A stretch of DNA of 64,000 nt from DASVRA01 sp036388855 (lineage in GTDB: Bacteria; Pseudomonadota; Alphaproteobacteria; Caulobacterales; Caulobacteraceae), in contig DASVRA010000035.1 of the NCBI GenBank assembly GCA_036388855.1, positions 124,001 to 188,000 of the forward strand. The letters run 5' to 3'. The notes under the pieces are model-generated. The model was not told where the DNA came from. It searched no databases and saw nothing but the letters and a program-made list of their open reading frames with translations. The position numbers and the translations under genes were made by a program. Below are positions 8,619 to 17,499 of the stretch, piece after piece. Position 1 is the stretch's first letter; every line of letters starts with the position of its first letter.

Positions 8619-8810
8619 CTAGAAATCGACGGCGATGCCCTTGCGCTCCCAGTCGCCATAGCGCGTGGGCTCCGGCCCGCGCGGCCCGCCCCGTTCCTCC
8701 GGCAGGGCTTCGGCGGCCTTGGCGCGCCTCGCCTCCGCCTCCTCCAGGGCGCGGCGGGCGGCGTCGGAGAGCGGACGCGAGGGGAGGGGCGACTGGTCCA
8801 TGGGCGGCAT
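8619..8810 (-). CDS. DUF1674 protein, SDHAF4-like succinate dehydrogenase assembly factor
   Basis: 63 aa. The C-terminal half has the conserved DUF1674 sequence GGPRGPEPTRYGDWERKG ending in AVDF, shared with mitochondrial SDHAF4, which binds flavinated SdhA and helps mature complex II. The N-terminus is a charged helix (LEEAEARRAKAAEAL). ATG 8810 or 8801 are both possible. It stands alone here, without sdh genes. Confidence 0.85.
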   Translation of the reverse strand: MPPMDQSPLPSRPLSDAARRALEEAEARRAKAAEALPEERGGPRGPEPTRYGDWERKGIAVDF

Positions 8811-8916
8811 TTAGGCGCACCCGCCGGCGCGCGCAAAAACCGGCGTTCCGTCCACGACGATTTGGGATTAACGGTCACGCTTCGCGCACGGGGAGGTGCG
8901 CAAGGGGGAATAGCAG

Positions 8917-9345
8917 ATGACCATGCCCAAGGTGAGCTTCGCCTTTTTCGCCACCGCCGTCGTGTTCGTGCTGATCGGCATGACGCTCGGCGTGTTCATG
9001 GGGGCGACCGAGAACTTTCAGATGGCCCCGGTGCACGCGCACCTGAACCTGATCGGTTGGGCCAGCATGGGGCTGATGGGGACCTTCTATGCCCTGGCCG
9101 GCGACAAGGCGCCCCGGCGGCTGGCCTGGGTCAACTACGGCTTGATGACCGGGGCCGTGGCGGTGATGACGCCGTCGCTGGCGATCCTGCTCAGCGGCAA
9201 CAAGGCGATCATTCCGGTGCTCAGCGTCTCCGAGCTGGCGGCGGTGGCCGGCATGCTGACCTTCTTCGCGGCGGTGCTGATCACCTGGGCGCGCTCCAGC
9301 CGTCCCGTGGTCAACCCCTTGGCCGCGGCGATGCCGGCGGAGTAA
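8917..9345 (+). CDS. Small membrane protein related to haem-copper oxidase subunit I
   Basis: 142 aa with four hydrophobic helices. The segment VHAHLNLIGWASMG (about residues 31-44) resembles the first haem-ligand helix of cbb3/COX1-type subunits, with two histidines. The protein is far too short to be a catalytic subunit and lacks the copper-site helices. Related short proteins are usually annotated as cytochrome-oxidase-like hypothetical proteins. ATG 8917 follows AGGGGGAA. rsmB starts 27 bases downstream, behind a hairpin. Confidence 0.7.
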   Translation: MTMPKVSFAFFATAVVFVLIGMTLGVFMGATENFQMAPVHAHLNLIGWASMGLMGTFYALAGDKAPRRLAWVNYGLMTGAVAVMTPSLAILLSGNKAIIPVLSVSELAAVAGMLTFFAAVLITWARSSRPVVNPLAAAMPAE

Positions 9346-9350
9346 GCCCG

Positions 9351-9370
9351 CGCCTCCACCCGTGGAGGCG
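9351..9370 (+). promoter_or_regulatory. Hairpin sequestering the rsmB Shine-Dalgarno
   Basis: cgcctcca at 9351-9358 pairs with tggaggcg at 9363-9370 (8-bp GC-rich stem, 4-base loop). The right arm contains GGAGG (9364-9368), the only good SD for the TTG start at 9373. No U-run follows, so it is not a typical terminator. Confidence 0.45.
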
Positions 9371-9372
9371 GC

Positions 9373-10650
9373 TTGGCTGATCAGGGACTTGCGGCGCGCA
9401 CGGCGGCGCTGGAGCTGACCCAGGCGGCGCTGGCCCGCCGGGGCGGCCTTGAGGCGGCGCTGTCCGCTCCCGCCTTTGCGGCGCTGGACGCGCGCGACCG
9501 CGCCTTCGCCCGCGCCCTGGCGATGACGGCGCTGCGCCGGCTGGGCCAGATCGACCGGCTGCTCGAGCCGCGCCTGCGCAAGCCCCCGCCCGAACGGGTC
9601 CGCCAGATCCTGCGCCTGGGCGCCGCCCAGCTGTTCTGGATGGACACCCCGGCCCACGCGGCGGTCTCCGCCTCGGTGGAAATGGCCGAGGCCCGAAGCG
9701 AGACCCGGCCGTTCAAGGGCTTGGTCAACGCCGTGCTGCGCGGGCTCCTGCGCGACGGCCCCGCCCCCGGCGATGCGGAAGCGCTGGCGCCGCCCTGGCT
9801 GTTCGCCCGCTGGCGCGCCGCCTACGGCGATGCTGACGCGCGCGCCATGGCGGCGCTGATCGCCGAGGAGCCTCAGACTGACCTCACCCCCCGAAACGCC
9901 GCGGACGCGGCGGACCTCGCGCGCGCGCTGGAGGGCGTGGTGCTGCCCGGCCCCACCGTGCGGGCCGCCCGGCGCGGCGAACTGACGGAGTGGCCCGGCT
10001 ACGCGGAAGGGCGCTGGTGGGTCCAGGATGCCTCCTCCGCGATCCCCGCGCGGTTGTTCCACGTGGAACAAGGCCGGAGCGCCGCCGACCTGTGCGCCGC
10101 CCCGGGCGGCAAGACCCTGCAGCTGTGCGCGGCGGGGGCTCAGGTCACTGCGCTGGACCGCGCCGCCTCGCGGCTGAAGCGGCTGGAGCAAAATCTCGCG
10201 CGGCTCGGTTTCGCGGCCGAGACCATCGCGGCGGACGCCGCAGAGTGGGCCGACGCGCGCGAGTTCGACGCGGTGCTGCTGGACGCGCCCTGCACCTCCA
10301 CCGGCGCCTTCCGCCGCCATCCCGATGCGCTGTGGACCACTCGCCCCGCTGACATTCCGGGCCTCGGCATGACCCAGGCGCGCCTTCTCGCCAGCGCCGC
10401 CGGCCGGGTTCGGCCAGGCGGGCAGATGGTGTATTGCGTCTGCTCCCTGGAGCCGGAGGAGGGCGAGGCGCAGGTCGAGGCGTTCCTGCGCGCCCGCGAG
10501 GATTTCCGGCTGGACCCAATTGCAAGGGGGGAGGGCGGCTCGCCCGAGGCGAGCCTGACGCCGCGCGGCTGGCTGCGCATCCTGCCCCACCACCGCGAGG
10601 GCGGCACGGACGGCTTTTTCGCCGCACGGCTCCGCCGCTTGCCGGGGTGA
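9373..10650 (+). CDS. rsmB: 16S rRNA (cytosine-C5) methyltransferase RsmB
   Basis: 425 aa. An N-terminal NusB-like RNA-binding domain (about 1-140) is followed by a Rossmann SAM domain with DLCAAPGGKT (about 239), the catalytic DAPCTSTG (about 302) and the second cysteine in YCVCSLEPEEGE (about 354). These are the two cysteines of the RsmB/Sun/Fmu family, which methylates C967 of 16S rRNA. It starts with TTG 9373, four bases after GGAGG that is held in a hairpin. No ATG alternative keeps the N-terminal domain. rpe follows after 23 bases. Confidence 0.92.
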   Translation: MADQGLAARTAALELTQAALARRGGLEAALSAPAFAALDARDRAFARALAMTALRRLGQIDRLLEPRLRKPPPERVRQILRLGAAQLFWMDTPAHAAVSASVEMAEARSETRPFKGLVNAVLRGLLRDGPAPGDAEALAPPWLFARWRAAYGDADARAMAALIAEEPQTDLTPRNAADAADLARALEGVVLPGPTVRAARRGELTEWPGYAEGRWWVQDASSAIPARLFHVEQGRSAADLCAAPGGKTLQLCAAGAQVTALDRAASRLKRLEQNLARLGFAAETIAADAAEWADAREFDAVLLDAPCTSTGAFRRHPDALWTTRPADIPGLGMTQARLLASAAGRVRPGGQMVYCVCSLEPEEGEAQVEAFLRAREDFRLDPIARGEGGSPEASLTPRGWLRILPHHREGGTDGFFAARLRRLPG

Positions 10651-10673
10651 GCCCCCGCCGCTAAGCCCGCGCC

Positions 10674-11333
10674 GTGCCCGCCCGCCCGATCATCGCGCCG
10701 TCGATCCTGTCGGCGGACTTCGCCAAGCTGGGTGAGGAGTGCCGGGCCTTGGCCGCCGCCGGCGCCGACTGGCTGCACGTGGACGTCATGGACGGCCACT
10801 TCGTGCCCAACATCACCATCGGCCCCGCCGTGGTGAAGGCGATCCGCCCGCACGTCTCGATCCCCATCGACGTGCACCTGATGATCGCTCCGGCTGATCC
10901 GTACCTCGAGGCCTTCGCCGAAGCCGGCGCCGACGTTCTGTCCGTGCATCCGGAGGCGGGGCCCCACCTCAGCCGCTCGCTTCAGCGCATCCGCCAACTT
11001 GGCTGCAAGGCCGGGGTGGTGCTGAACCCCGCCACCCCGGTCGAGGCGGTCGAGAGCGTGCTGGATGAGGTCGATCTGCTGCTGGTGATGTCGGTCAACC
11101 CCGGCTTCGGCGGCCAGGGCTTCATGGCGTCCCAGCTACGCAAGATCGAGCGCCTCCGCGCCCTGATCGACCGCTCCGGCCGTGATGTAGTCCTTGAGGT
11201 GGACGGCGGCGTCACGGCTGAAACCGCGCGCCCCTGCCTCGCCGCTGGAGCCACGGCGCTCGTCGCCGGCACCGCCGTGTTCCGCGGCGGGCCCGGCCGC
11301 TACGCCGTTAACATCCAAGCCCTACGCGGCTGA
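10674..11333 (+). CDS. rpe: Ribulose-phosphate 3-epimerase
   Basis: 219 aa TIM barrel interconverting ribulose-5-phosphate and xylulose-5-phosphate. Signatures: APSILSADFAKLGEE, the metal-binding DVMDGHFVPNITIGP, HLMI, VMSVNPGFGGQGF and EVDGGV. It starts with GTG 10674 and follows rsmB closely, as in many alphaproteobacteria. purH follows 22 bases later, so rsmB-rpe-purH is probably one transcript. Confidence 0.96.
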   Translation: MPARPIIAPSILSADFAKLGEECRALAAAGADWLHVDVMDGHFVPNITIGPAVVKAIRPHVSIPIDVHLMIAPADPYLEAFAEAGADVLSVHPEAGPHLSRSLQRIRQLGCKAGVVLNPATPVEAVESVLDEVDLLLVMSVNPGFGGQGFMASQLRKIERLRALIDRSGRDVVLEVDGGVTAETARPCLAAGATALVAGTAVFRGGPGRYAVNIQALRG

Positions 11334-11355
11334 ACCGCCGTTTCAGGACACGTCC

Positions 11356-12969
11356 ATGCCCGCAGCTCCAGCCTTCCCGCCGCCGCCCGACCGCCTGCCG
11401 GTGCGGCGGGCGCTGATCTCGGTCTCTGACAAGGCCGGCCTGGTCGACACCGCCCGTGCCCTGGCGGACCTGGGCGTGGAGTTGGTCTCCACCGGCGGCA
11501 CCCACGCCGCCATCCGCGCGGCGGGGCTGCGGGTCAAGGAGGTCTCCGAACTCACCGGCTTTCCCGAGATGATGGACGGGCGGGTGAAGACCCTCCATCC
11601 GCTGATCCACGGGGGCCTCCTGGGCGTGCGCGAGGCGCCCGAGCACGCCCGCGCCATGACCGCGCATGGCATCGGCGGCATCGACCTTTTATACGTCAAC
11701 CTCTACCCGTTCGAGGAGACGGCGGCGCGGGGCGCCGACTTCGAAACCTGCGTCGAAAACATCGACATCGGCGGTCCGGCGATGATCCGCTCCGCCGCCA
11801 AAAACCACGGCTATGTGGCGGTGTGCACCGACCCCGCCGACATGGCCGAGGCGCTGCGAGCGCTCCAGGACGACGGGGCCACGACCCTGGCCCTGCGCCG
11901 CCAGCTGGCCGCCCGGGCCTTCGCCCGCACCGCCGCCTACGACGCCGCGATCTCCGGCTGGTTCTCCGGCCAACTCGGCGAGGCGCCCCCCGCGCGCAAG
12001 AGCATCACGGGCGAGCTGCGCCAAACCATGCGCTACGGCGAGAACCCGCACCAGGCCGCCGCCTTTTACACCTTCGCCAAGCCGCGCCCCGGCGTCGCCA
12101 CGGCGCGGCAGCTTCAGGGCAAGGCGCTGAGCTACAACAACATCAACGACACGGACGCGGCCTTCGAGCTGGTCAGCGAGTTCAGCCCCGCCGAGGGCGC
12201 CGCCGTGGCGATCATCAAGCACGCCAATCCGTGCGGCGTGGCGCTGGGGGACGACCTGCGCACGGCCTATCTTCGCGCGCTGGAGTGCGACCCGGTGTCG
12301 GCTTTTGGGGGCATCGTGGCGGTGAACCGCAGGCTGGACGCCGCCGCCGCCGAGGAGATGGTCAAGATCTTCACTGAGGTGGTGATCGCGCCCGAGGCCG
12401 ACGATGAGGCCGTCGCGGTGTTCGCCGCCAAGAAGAACCTGCGCCTGCTGATCACCGGCGAGCTGCCGGACCCTCTCGAAAAGGGCGAGACCTTCAAGTC
12501 GGTCTCCGGCGGCTTCCTCGCGCAAGGCCGCGACAACGCCCGGGTCACGGCGGCCGACCTCCAAGTCGTCACCCGCCGCCGCCCGACCGAGCGGGAGGTG
12601 AGCGACATGCTGTTCGCCTTCACCGTCGCCAAGCACGTCAAGTCCAACGCCATCGTCTACGCCAGGGACGGCCAGACCGCGGGCATCGGCGCGGGCCAGA
12701 TGAACCGGCGCGACTCCGCCCGCATCGCCGCCCTTCGCGCGCGCGAGGCGGCGGAGGCGGCCGGCCTGGCGGAGTCGCTGGCGAAGGGCTCCGCCTGCGC
12801 TTCCGACGCCTTCTTCCCCTTCCCCGACGGCCTTCTACAGGCGGTAGAGGCCGGTGCGACCGCGGTGGTTCAGCCCGGCGGCTCGATGCGCGACGCCGAG
12901 GTCATCGCCGCGGCGGACGAGGCCGGAGTGGCCATGGCCTTCACCGGCATCCGCGTCTTCCGCCATTGA
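11356..12969 (+). CDS. purH: Bifunctional AICAR transformylase / IMP cyclohydrolase
   Basis: 537 aa; performs the last two steps of IMP synthesis. The N-terminal MGS-like cyclohydrolase domain (about 15-210) has ALISVSDKAGL, STGGTHAAIR and GRVKTLHPLIHGG. The C-terminal formyltransferase domain carries MRYGENPHQAA, the catalytic IIKHANPCGVA and the terminal FTGIRVFRH. ATG 11356 is chosen because the downstream sequence RRALISVSDK begins near residue 18, as usual; a longer frame runs back into rpe. Confidence 0.96.
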   Translation: MPAAPAFPPPPDRLPVRRALISVSDKAGLVDTARALADLGVELVSTGGTHAAIRAAGLRVKEVSELTGFPEMMDGRVKTLHPLIHGGLLGVREAPEHARAMTAHGIGGIDLLYVNLYPFEETAARGADFETCVENIDIGGPAMIRSAAKNHGYVAVCTDPADMAEALRALQDDGATTLALRRQLAARAFARTAAYDAAISGWFSGQLGEAPPARKSITGELRQTMRYGENPHQAAAFYTFAKPRPGVATARQLQGKALSYNNINDTDAAFELVSEFSPAEGAAVAIIKHANPCGVALGDDLRTAYLRALECDPVSAFGGIVAVNRRLDAAAAEEMVKIFTEVVIAPEADDEAVAVFAAKKNLRLLITGELPDPLEKGETFKSVSGGFLAQGRDNARVTAADLQVVTRRRPTEREVSDMLFAFTVAKHVKSNAIVYARDGQTAGIGAGQMNRRDSARIAALRAREAAEAAGLAESLAKGSACASDAFFPFPDGLLQAVEAGATAVVQPGGSMRDAEVIAAADEAGVAMAFTGIRVFRH

Positions 12970-12994
12970 GCCCTGCCCGCGCGCGATCTTAACC

Positions 12995-13009
12995 TTAACG
13001 CTTCGTTGA
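12995..13009 (+). promoter_or_regulatory. Candidate CtrA box upstream of the TPR gene
   Basis: TTAA-N7-TTGA, one mismatch from the CtrA consensus TTAA-N7-TTAA, ending 13 bases before the ATG at 13023. The TPR gene lies at the edge of the pilus locus, and CtrA controls pilus genes in Caulobacter. Binding is inferred from sequence only. Confidence 0.35.
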
Positions 13010-13022
13010 GCGGCGGGGGACG

Positions 13023-13931
13023 ATGCTGGCGGCCAGCCTGGAGCGCCTCATGCCCCTCACCCGACTTCTTCTTGCCGGCGCGGCCGCCGCGGCGCTCGCC
13101 TGCGCTTTCCCCGCATCGGCGCTGAGCCTGCTGCCGAAATCCAAGCCCAAGGCCGGCGAAACGGCGGCCGCGGCCGCTTCCGCCAACAAGGCGGTGACTG
13201 GGCCGCTCGCGGCGCCTTCCGCGGTTCCGGCCGAGCCGCCGCGCAAGGCCACGCCCGCCGAGCGGGCGCAGGCGGACCGGCTAGACCCGCTCGCCCGCGC
13301 CGCCTTCTGGTCGCGTGAGGCGCAGACGGACGCGCGCGATGCCGAGGCGGGGGTCAAGCTGGCCCAGGCGTTGCGCGCCCTCGGACAATACGCCGAGGCC
13401 GTCCAGGCGGCGGAGGGCGTCCTGGTGGTCGATCCGGCCAACACCAGCGCCCTGCTGGAGGCCGCCCGCGCTCATCTCGCGGCCGGGCGCGGCTTCTACG
13501 CCATCGAGCCCCTGAAAAAGGCGCAAGCGGCCGCGCCGCGCGATTGGCGGGTGCTGTCGCTGCTGGGCGTGGCCTACGACCAGACCCAGCGTGGGACCGA
13601 GGCGGTGGCGACGTGGCGGCAGGCGCTGCAGATCGCGCCCAACCAGCCGGCGTTGCTCGCCAACCTAGCCATGCACGAGGCGGCGGGCGGCAACCTGGTC
13701 GAGGCGGAGCGGTTGCTGCGCACCGCGATCGCCCAGCCGGGCGTGTCGGTGAAGGAGCGGCAGAACCTGGTGCTGGTGCTGGGTCTCCAGGGCAAGCTGA
13801 CGGAGGCCGAGCAGCTGGCGCGCCAGGACCTTCCGCCCGAGCTTGCGGAGAACAACCTCGCCTACCTCCGCGCCGCCGCCAGCGGCGAGCGGTCGTGGAA
13901 TGGGCTGAAGGCGCAGCCCTCGGGCAGCTGA
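13023..13931 (+). CDS. Periplasmic TPR protein, TadD-like
   Basis: 302 aa. A signal-like N-terminus (LLLAGAAAAALACAFPASA, about 15-33) is followed by a Pro/Ala-rich linker and TPR repeats from about 105 to 270 (YAEAVQAAEGVLVVDPANTSALLEA split into helix pairs, then a unit with TEAVATWRQALQIAPNQP). Tad loci usually contain a TPR protein, TadD, that helps outer-membrane secretin assembly. This gene sits beside cpaH, convergent with it. It could instead start at ATG 13050. A CtrA-like box lies just upstream. Confidence 0.7.
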   Translation: MLAASLERLMPLTRLLLAGAAAAALACAFPASALSLLPKSKPKAGETAAAAASANKAVTGPLAAPSAVPAEPPRKATPAERAQADRLDPLARAAFWSREAQTDARDAEAGVKLAQALRALGQYAEAVQAAEGVLVVDPANTSALLEAARAHLAAGRGFYAIEPLKKAQAAAPRDWRVLSLLGVAYDQTQRGTEAVATWRQALQIAPNQPALLANLAMHEAAGGNLVEAERLLRTAIAQPGVSVKERQNLVLVLGLQGKLTEAEQLARQDLPPELAENNLAYLRAAASGERSWNGLKAQPSGS

Positions 13932-14040
13932 TTCCCACGTCGTCGCCCAGCTTGTCCGGGCGACCCATTCTGCTGGTCAGTCTACGCGGCCGCTTGGATT
14001 GTCCGCGTTGTGGGCGACGACGGTGGGCGTGGGCCCCGCC

Positions 14041-15006
14041 TCAGTGGCGCATGTCCATCACGCGTATCACCGCGGGACCCATGATCACCACGAACAGCAC
14101 CGGCAGGAAGAAGATGATCATCGGCACGGTCAGCTTGGCGGGGAGCGCGGCGGCCTTCTTTTCCGCGGCCGAGAGGCGCATGTCGCGGTTTTCCTTGGAC
14201 AGCACGCGCAGCGCGTTGCCGAGCGGGGTGCCGTAGCGCTCGGCCTGGATCATGGCCGTGCAGACCGACTTGATGCCGGCGTCGGGGACGCGCTTGGACA
14301 GGCCCTCGTAGGCTTGGCGCCGCTCGGGCAGGTAGGACAGCTCGGCCACCAGCAGGGTCATCTCCTCGGCCAGTTCGATCGAGGAGGCGCCGACCTCCTG
14401 GCTGACCTTCTGCAGGGCCGCCTCGATCGACATGCCGGACTCGACGCAGATGAGCAGCAGATCGAGCGCGTCGGGGAAGGCGCGCACGACGCTGATCCGC
14501 CGCTTGCCCGCCTGGTTCTTGATGAACACGGAAGGGGCGTAGAAGCCCGCTGCCATGCCCAGCACCGCGAAGAACAGCCGGGTCAGGAACGGCAGGCCGA
14601 AATCGTTGAGGACGAAGAAGTACAGCGCGGTGAACGCGCCGAGCGCCAGCGGCAGGGCGAAGCGGAAGAAGTAGAAGGTCGAGATCGGGCGGGGGCCGCG
14701 GTAGCCGGCCTCGGCCAGCTTATCGACGACCTTGGGGTCCTCGAGCAGCTTGGACAGGTTCAGCCTCTCGACGATCTTCTTGTAGCGGCTGTCGTCGCGC
14801 TGGCGCAGCGAGCTTTCCTTGGCCAGCGCCTGGCGCGAGCGCCGCTTCAGCTCCTCGCGGCGGTTGGCGACCGACTTCAGCCGCGCGTCCAGGGCGTCGC
14901 GCTTCAGCATCGGCGCGCCGATGGTCACCACGGTGGCGAAGGCGAGCGCGGCCGAAAAGGCGGCGATGATGTTCTTGGGGTCGGTGACGGTGGTGACGAG
15001 GCTCAT
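14041..15006 (-). CDS. cpaH: Tad pilus inner-membrane platform protein TadC
   Basis: 321 aa. A single T2SSF domain (about 165-290: RAFPDALDLLLICVESGMSI, then ERYGTPLGNALRVLS) is flanked by hydrophobic helices near residues 10-30, 105-150 and 290-315. TadB and TadC form the platform around which the CpaF ATPase works. Twelve bases separate it from cpaG upstream; it is the last gene of the minus-strand pilus operon. Confidence 0.93.
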   Translation of the reverse strand: MSLVTTVTDPKNIIAAFSAALAFATVVTIGAPMLKRDALDARLKSVANRREELKRRSRQALAKESSLRQRDDSRYKKIVERLNLSKLLEDPKVVDKLAEAGYRGPRPISTFYFFRFALPLALGAFTALYFFVLNDFGLPFLTRLFFAVLGMAAGFYAPSVFIKNQAGKRRISVVRAFPDALDLLLICVESGMSIEAALQKVSQEVGASSIELAEEMTLLVAELSYLPERRQAYEGLSKRVPDAGIKSVCTAMIQAERYGTPLGNALRVLSKENRDMRLSAAEKKAAALPAKLTVPMIIFFLPVLFVVIMGPAVIRVMDMRH

Positions 15007-15018
15007 GGGCGGGCGGCC

Positions 15019-15987
15019 TCAGAACTTGAAGTTGATCATGCGGCGCATGACCCAGATGCCGACGCTCATCCAGAAGGCCCCGCCCATCAGCAGGATCTGG
15101 CCGCGCGGGTCGGTGAACATCGGCGCCATGTACGAAGGGGTAGTGACCGACACCAGCGCCATCACGCCGGGCGGCAGCGAGCCGATGATGGCGGCGGACG
15201 CCGTGGCTTCGCCTGACAGCGCCTTGATCTTCTCGCGCATCATCTTGCGCGAGCGGAGCACGCCCGAGAGGTTGCCCAGCGCCTCGGCCAGGTTGCCGCC
15301 GCTCTTCTGCTGGATCGCCAGGACGATGGCGAAGAAGCGCAGTTCGGAGAGGGGCATGCGCTCGAACATCTTGTCGAGCGCCTGGTCGGTCGAGAGGCCC
15401 AGGCCCAGGTTCTCCACCAGGCGGCGGAACTCGGGGCCGAGCGGAACGGGGGCTTCGCGGGCAATGATCTTCAGGCAGTCGTGCAGCGGCAGGCCCGATT
15501 TGATGCCCCGCACGATGATGTCGGTGGCGTCGGGGAAGGCGGCGACGAACTTGGCCGCGCGGCGCTTGCCCAGGAAGCCGACGACCCAGCGGGGCAGACC
15601 GAAGCCGAGGCCGAAGCCCAGGCCAATGGCGATCAGCGGGCTCGGCGCCATCAGCAGGCCGAGCAAGGTGACAACCACGCCCACCACCGCGCAGATGATC
15701 CAGAAGGTGCGCGGGCCGATCGACAGCCCCGCCTGCTGCAGCTTGGCCTTCAGGGTGAGCGAGGCCTTGCGCTGCTGCTTCTCCTGCTCCTTCAGCGACT
15801 TCAGGATCTGCTTGCGGCGGCGCTCGGGGTCTTTGTCGGTGCGGATCTTCGAAGGTTCGGCGCGGGCGCGTTCGGCGATGGCCTTGGTGCGCTTGACCAC
15901 CAGCTCGTTGCCCGAGCCGCCGGCGAAGACGAAGCCCAGCCCCGCGATCGTGACGAAGGCCAGGATGGCGGTGAGGATGACCAGCAT
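15019..15987 (-). CDS. cpaG: Tad pilus inner-membrane platform protein TadB
   Basis: 322 aa. N-terminal helix (ILAFVTIAGLGFVFAGG), a charged cytoplasmic stretch, two helices (about 95-140), a T2SSF domain (FPDATDIIVRGIKSGLPLHD, then QQKSGGNLAEALGNLS) and C-terminal helices. Its start lies three bases from the cpaF stop, indicating translational coupling. Paralogous to the downstream TadC, as is normal in Tad loci. Confidence 0.93.
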   Translation of the reverse strand: MLVILTAILAFVTIAGLGFVFAGGSGNELVVKRTKAIAERARAEPSKIRTDKDPERRRKQILKSLKEQEKQQRKASLTLKAKLQQAGLSIGPRTFWIICAVVGVVVTLLGLLMAPSPLIAIGLGFGLGFGLPRWVVGFLGKRRAAKFVAAFPDATDIIVRGIKSGLPLHDCLKIIAREAPVPLGPEFRRLVENLGLGLSTDQALDKMFERMPLSELRFFAIVLAIQQKSGGNLAEALGNLSGVLRSRKMMREKIKALSGEATASAAIIGSLPPGVMALVSVTTPSYMAPMFTDPRGQILLMGGAFWMSVGIWVMRRMINFKF

Positions 15988-15990
15988 CGC

Positions 15991-17493
15991 CTATTCCGCC
16001 GCGTCCAGCGCCTCGGCGAGTTCCTTCTCCAGGCCGTAGTAACGGGCGCGGTCCCAGAAGCGCGGGCGGGCGATGCCGGTGGAGCGGAACTTGCCCACGA
16101 CACGGCCGTCGGCGTCCTCGCCGGTGATCTCATAGACGAACAGGTCCTGGGTCACGACCACGTCGCCCTCGAGGCCCACGACTTCGGTGACATGGGTGAT
16201 GCGGCGCGAGCCGTCGCGCAGGCGGGCGGCCTGGATGATCACGTCCATGGAGCCGACGATCATCTCGCGGATGGTCTTGGACGGCAGGCCGTAGCCGCCC
16301 ATGGTGATCATCGACTCCATCCGGCTCAGCGCCTCGCGCGGCGAGTTGGCGTGCAGCGTGCCCATCGAGCCGTCGTGGCCGGTGTTCATCGCCTGCAGCA
16401 GGTCGAAGGCTTCGGGGCCGCGCACTTCGCCGACGATGATCCGCTCCGGGCGCATGCGCAGGCAGTTCTTGACCAAGTCGCGCATGTTGATCTGGCCCTG
16501 ACCCTCCAGGTTCGGGGGCCGGGTCTCCAGGCGCACCACGTGCGGCTGCTGCAGCTGCAGTTCGGCGGCGTCCTCGCAGGTGACCACCCGCTCGGTCGGG
16601 TCGATGAAGGCGGTCATGCAGTTCAGCAGCGTGGTCTTGCCCGAGCCGGTGCCGCCGCTGATCAGCACGTTGCAGCGGCTGGCGCCGATCACGCCCAACA
16701 CCCGGGCGCCTTCGGGACTGATCGAGCCGAACTCGACCAGGTTCTTCATGGTCAGCTTGTCTTTGCGAAATTTCCGGATGGTCAGCGTCGGCCCGTCCAG
16801 CGCCAACGGCGGTGCGATCACGTTCACACGTGAACCATCGGGGAGGCGCGCGTCGCAGATGGGGGAGGACTCGTCCACGCGGCGGCCGACCTGGCTCACG
16901 ATCCGCTGGCAGATGTTCATCAGCTGGACGTTGTCGCGGAAGCGGACGTTGGTGAGCTGCACCCGCCCGGCGACCTCGATGAACACCCGCTGGGCGCCAT
17001 TGACCATCACGTCGGCGATGTCGTCGCGCGCCAGGAGCGGCTCGAGCGGCCCGTAGCCCAGGACGTCGTTGGTGATGTCCTGGACCAGGTGCTCCTGCTC
17101 GGCCACCGACATGGAGACGTTCTTGATCGCCACCAGCTCGGCGATGATGTCGCGGATTTCCTCCGCCGCGGTCTTGGCGTCGAGCTGGGCCAGCTGGCTC
17201 AGGTCGATGGTGTTGATCAGGGCGTTGAAGATCGTGGTCTTGGTGGCGTGGTAGTAGTCCGACTGCTGGTGGACGATCTGCGCCACCGGCTGAGCCTGGG
17301 CCTTCTGCAGCTGCTCGAACGCCGAGGTCTGGCGCGGGCCGGTCGGCAGGCCGGCCTTGGGCGCGGCGCCGGGCTGGGGGGCGGCGGGCGCCTCCACGCG
17401 CTGGGGTCGGGTGGCGAGCGCCACGCCGTCGCTCCCGGGAGGCGGGCCGGGGGGCGGCTGCAGGCTCTCTGCGGTGGCGCGCTTGCCGAACAC
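15991..17493 (-). CDS. cpaF: Tad pilus assembly ATPase
   Basis: 500 aa, PilT/VirB11-like hexameric ATPase of the TadA/CpaF type, powering pilus extension and retraction. Walker A is GGTGSGKTT (about 276-284), the Asp box DAAELQ follows in TCEDAAELQ, and the Walker B/His region reads RIIVGEVRGPEAFD and LHANSPREAL. The N-terminal 60 residues are Pro/Ala-rich and variable. The start is GTG 17493, six bases after the cpaE stop. Confidence 0.95.
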   Translation of the reverse strand: MFGKRATAESLQPPPGPPPGSDGVALATRPQRVEAPAAPQPGAAPKAGLPTGPRQTSAFEQLQKAQAQPVAQIVHQQSDYYHATKTTIFNALINTIDLSQLAQLDAKTAAEEIRDIIAELVAIKNVSMSVAEQEHLVQDITNDVLGYGPLEPLLARDDIADVMVNGAQRVFIEVAGRVQLTNVRFRDNVQLMNICQRIVSQVGRRVDESSPICDARLPDGSRVNVIAPPLALDGPTLTIRKFRKDKLTMKNLVEFGSISPEGARVLGVIGASRCNVLISGGTGSGKTTLLNCMTAFIDPTERVVTCEDAAELQLQQPHVVRLETRPPNLEGQGQINMRDLVKNCLRMRPERIIVGEVRGPEAFDLLQAMNTGHDGSMGTLHANSPREALSRMESMITMGGYGLPSKTIREMIVGSMDVIIQAARLRDGSRRITHVTEVVGLEGDVVVTQDLFVYEITGEDADGRVVGKFRSTGIARPRFWDRARYYGLEKELAEALDAAE

Positions 17494-17499
17494 GGGGGC

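Noticed and set aside
8875..10593. Long minus-strand frame opposite the Cox1-like gene and rsmB
   Set aside because: rsmB has all catalytic motifs on the plus strand; the minus frame shows only low-complexity Gly/Arg/Ala sequence.
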